Origin: Deltaproteobacteria bacterium
GTDB taxonomy: Bacteria; Desulfobacterota; BSN033; UBA1163
Direction of reading: 5' to 3'
Assembly: GCA_016875255.1 (NCBI GenBank)
Contig: VGRU01000187.1
Span: 1 to 7,261 of the forward strand
Length of the DNA stretch: 7,261 nt
The translations under genes were made by a program, and so were the position numbers. The stretch's first letter is position 1, and each line of letters begins with the position of its first letter. This document shows positions 5,341-7,261 of this stretch, piece after piece. Below the pieces are notes generated by a model. It was not told where the DNA came from. It made no database searches and saw only the letters and a list, made by a program, of their open reading frames with translations.

Positions 5341-6318
5341 TCAAAAACTCATCACCTTCTTCACTGCCATCACAATTCTTTTAGGATTCGGAAGATAGTA
5401 ATGTTCCGATTTCAACAAGGGCACGGGGATGTCGAAGCCCGTCACCCTTTCGATGGGTGCCTGAAGCGAGAGAAAAGCCTTTTCGTTGATAACAGCAATG
5501 ATCTCCGCACCCAGACCGCAGGTCTTTGGCGCCTCATGGACAACGACCGCTCTTCCTGTTTTTCGAACCGAGGCGATGATCGCATCCACATCCATGGGCG
5601 AGATCGTTCTGAGATCGATGATCTCCGGATCAATCTTATCTCCCTTTAATTCTTCAGCCGCATTTAAAGCCTCCCGAACCATTGCACCCCAGACAATAAT
5701 CGTCACATCCCTGCCTTCCTGAACCAATCGGGCTTTGCCCAATGGAATGGTATAGTCTCCTTCCTCAACCTCCTCGCGAATGGCCCGGTAGATGCGTTTG
5801 GGTTCAAGAAAGATGACCGGGTCGGGGTCACGGATCGAAGAAAGGAGCAACCCTTTCGCCTCAGAGGGAGTGGATGGGATGACCACTTTGATCCCTGGCG
5901 TATGGGCTAAGATCGCCTCAGGGCTTTCGGAATGATGCTCAGGCGCATGGATGCCGCCCCCATAGGGAACCCGGATGACCAAGGGACAGACAAACCTTCC
6001 TCGCGAGCGATTCCGAATCCTTCCAATGTGGTTCGTGATCTGATCGAGGCAGGGATAGAGAAAACCATCAAACTGAATCTCCGCAATCGGCCGCAGTCCA
6101 TACAGGGCCATGCCCATGGCCGTGCCCACGATTCCTGTCTCCGCGAGAGGGGTGTCAACCACCCGTTGGTCGCCGAACTTCGCCTGGAGTCCATCGGTCA
6201 CACGAAAGACCCCGCCCTCGCGGCCCACATCCTCACCCAGGACAACGATTCGATCATCCCTTTCCATCTCCTCCCGAAGAGCGAGGTTGATTGCTTCTAC
6301 CATATTGAGTCTGGGCAT
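5341..6318 (-). CDS. pdhB: Pyruvate dehydrogenase E1 beta subunit
   Basis: Beta chain of the thiamine-diphosphate-dependent E1 component, which decarboxylates pyruvate and acetylates lipoyl-E2. Conserved features in the 325 residues are GEDVGREGGVFRVTDGL (28-44), TPLAE with Glu60 which contacts the thiamine cofactor, FDGFLYPCLDQI (83-94), the His-rich segment HAPEHHSES with catalytic His129, and the C-terminal domain with DLRTISPMD and VTGFDIPVP. The ATG at 6318 is chosen because AGGAGA lies 10 nt upstream and the product then begins MPRLNMVEAI at the normal family length; an ATG at 6339 adds 7 residues but lacks a ribosome site. It lies between pdhA and pdhC, with gaps of about 200 bp on each side. 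Confidence 0.94.
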   Translation of the reverse strand: MPRLNMVEAINLALREEMERDDRIVVLGEDVGREGGVFRVTDGLQAKFGDQRVVDTPLAETGIVGTAMGMALYGLRPIAEIQFDGFLYPCLDQITNHIGRIRNRSRGRFVCPLVIRVPYGGGIHAPEHHSESPEAILAHTPGIKVVIPSTPSEAKGLLLSSIRDPDPVIFLEPKRIYRAIREEVEEGDYTIPLGKARLVQEGRDVTIIVWGAMVREALNAAEELKGDKIDPEIIDLRTISPMDVDAIIASVRKTGRAVVVHEAPKTCGLGAEIIAVINEKAFLSLQAPIERVTGFDIPVPLLKSEHYYLPNPKRIVMAVKKVMSF

Positions 6319-6403
6319 AACTTTATTTTCTCCTGTCATTCAACTTTGGATACTTACAAGTTCAATATGAGAATATTCTTCTACCATTTAAGAAACGGCA
6401 GTC

Positions 6404-6473
6404 GTCATGCTGAATTTAGTTCAGCATCTCGATTGATCCAAAGTGTCAGATCCTGAAACAAGTTCAGGATGAC
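6404..6473. repeat. Twin-hairpin intergenic repeat between pdhA and pdhB
   Basis: Two hairpins, each with a perfect 8-bp stem and a 5-nt loop: ATGCTGAA / TTCAGCAT (6407-6427) and ATCCTGAA / TTCAGGAT (6450-6470). Outer GTCAT and ATGAC also pair, and the second hairpin is a diverged inverted copy of the first. It sits in the 6340-6545 gap inside the pdh cluster; the remainder of that gap is AT-rich with no gene seen. The paired structure may stabilise or attenuate the polycistronic message. Confidence 0.75.
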
Positions 6474-6545
6474 ACATACCTGAAATTCCAAATATTTTTT
6501 TAAATATATTTTTACCCTATACCCTATGCCCTTCGCTCTATGCGA

Positions 6546-7261
6546 TTAAAGCGTTGACTTCAAATACTCCATCTGTTCTTTCAACTGCGGCGTCATCTCC
6601 GCATAGACATATTTAAAAATATCTTCTACCTCAGGCACTGGAACCGCTTCAGCCTCCTTCACTACCTGGTCAATTTCTTTCTGCGCCTCTTCAGTCATTT
6701 GCTTTTCTACTTCCTCGCTCCAGAGTCCCTTCCCTTTGAGATAAAGCCTCAACCTCACCAATGGATCTAAAGGTTTCCATCGCTCTATCTCTTCATCCGT
6801 CCTGTATTTGGTTGGATCATCGGCTGTGGTATGAGGACCAAACCTGTAGGTCACTCCCTCGATAAGGGTAGCCCCTCCTCCGGAACGTGCTTTATCGACT
6901 GCTTCCTTTGTTGCGGTATGAACAGCAAAGAGATCGTTTCCATCCACCTGAATTCCATCCATTCCATAGGCCATCGCCTTCTGGGCAATCGTCTCCGAAG
7001 CAGTCTGGATCTTTCTTGGAACGGAGATGGCAAACTGGTTATTCTGACAGAAGAAGATGCTCGGAGTTTTAAAGACTCCTGCAAGGTTCATCGCTTCATG
7101 AAAATCGCCTTTGGAGGTTGCACCATCTCCAAAATAGGCGATGGTCACAATTTTATCCCCCCGGATTTTTGCCGCCCAGGCCACTCCAACCGCATGAAGG
7201 GGATGTGTTCCAACAGGGATCGATACAGGCATGACATTAATCCCTTCTGGCGCGCGGCTTC
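6546..7261 (-). CDS. pdhA: Pyruvate dehydrogenase E1 alpha subunit, N-terminus cut by window edge
   Basis: Alpha chain of E1, carrying the thiamine-diphosphate motif. The 237 visible residues run open to the window edge, so roughly the first third of a normal E1 alpha is missing. The thiamine motif begins GDGATSKGDFHEAMNLAGVF and ends in CQNN, about 30 residues long as expected. The later loop YRFGPHTTADDPTKYRTDEE and the segment DPLVRLRLYLKGKGLWSEE resemble PdhA of Bacillus-type complexes more than branched-chain enzymes, which supports pyruvate as substrate. An internal Met at 7232 could be mistaken for a start, but conserved sequence continues upstream of it. It is the first visible gene of the pdh cluster; its promoter is outside the window. 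Confidence 0.93.
   Translation of the reverse strand, partial: SRAPEGINVMPVSIPVGTHPLHAVGVAWAAKIRGDKIVTIAYFGDGATSKGDFHEAMNLAGVFKTPSIFFCQNNQFAISVPRKIQTASETIAQKAMAYGMDGIQVDGNDLFAVHTATKEAVDKARSGGGATLIEGVTYRFGPHTTADDPTKYRTDEEIERWKPLDPLVRLRLYLKGKGLWSEEVEKQMTEEAQKEIDQVVKEAEAVPVPEVEDIFKYVYAEMTPQLKEQMEYLKSTL

Noticed and set aside
5932..6456. 174-codon plus-strand frame antisense to pdhB
   Set aside because: It is antisense to a strongly conserved gene and runs into the twin-hairpin repeat; its peptide shows no family features.

Overview
The window looks like the chromosome of an anaerobic bacterium of the Deltaproteobacteria (Desulfobacterota). This rests on gene content: an hgcA-hgcB pair (mercury methylation, known almost only from anaerobes), a lexA gene whose promoter carries a palindrome resembling the LexA box remembered for Geobacter, a sigma-54 promoter, and several kinds of short intergenic repeat. 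No rRNA or other strong taxonomic marker is present, so the assignment is an inference.

Layout from left to right. (1) Positions 1-400, minus strand: the N-terminal 133 codons of lexA, cut by the window edge. A heptanucleotide tandem repeat lies on its translation start, and a sigma-70 promoter overlaps a perfect 18-bp palindrome. (2) Positions 544-2406, minus strand: a three-gene operon read as AbrB-like regulator, then hgcA, then hgcB. It has its own sigma-70-like promoter with a 9-bp inverted repeat over the -10 box. (3) Positions 2407-2743: the divergent control region, which also holds a near-consensus sigma-54 promoter. (4) Positions 2744-3601, plus strand: a membrane protein with a RodZ-like helix-turn-helix and a DUF2914 domain. 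(5) Positions 3602-3870: a convergent intergenic region filled mostly by a long imperfect inverted repeat. (6) Positions 3871-7261, minus strand: pyruvate dehydrogenase complex genes pdhA (partial), pdhB and pdhC, with repeats in both gaps between them.

The main discovery is in hgcA. The gene has a perfect Shine-Dalgarno and an ATG at 2124, but codon 22 is an in-frame TGA (2061-2059). The frame stays open on both sides of it, and homologous HgcA sequence follows. A perfect 7-bp stem with an AGGU loop starts 16 nt after the TGA (codon 22 being Cys-adjacent), placing the loop 19 nt downstream, as in bacterial selenocysteine insertion elements. The simplest reading is that HgcA is a selenoprotein with a Cys-Sec pair in its N-terminal tail. 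Standard gene calling would start it at the GTG at 2037 and lose the first 29 residues. Selenol binds mercury even more tightly than thiol, so a Cys-Sec pair on the mercury methylase would be mechanistically striking.

In the inferred system, the AbrB-like protein controls the operon, the corrinoid membrane protein HgcA transfers a methyl group to Hg(II), and the ferredoxin HgcB supplies electrons and probably delivers mercury through its C-terminal cysteine pairs. All three proteins carry adjacent Cys-Cys or Cys-Sec pairs. The pyruvate dehydrogenase genes and lexA are housekeeping neighbours with no evident functional link.
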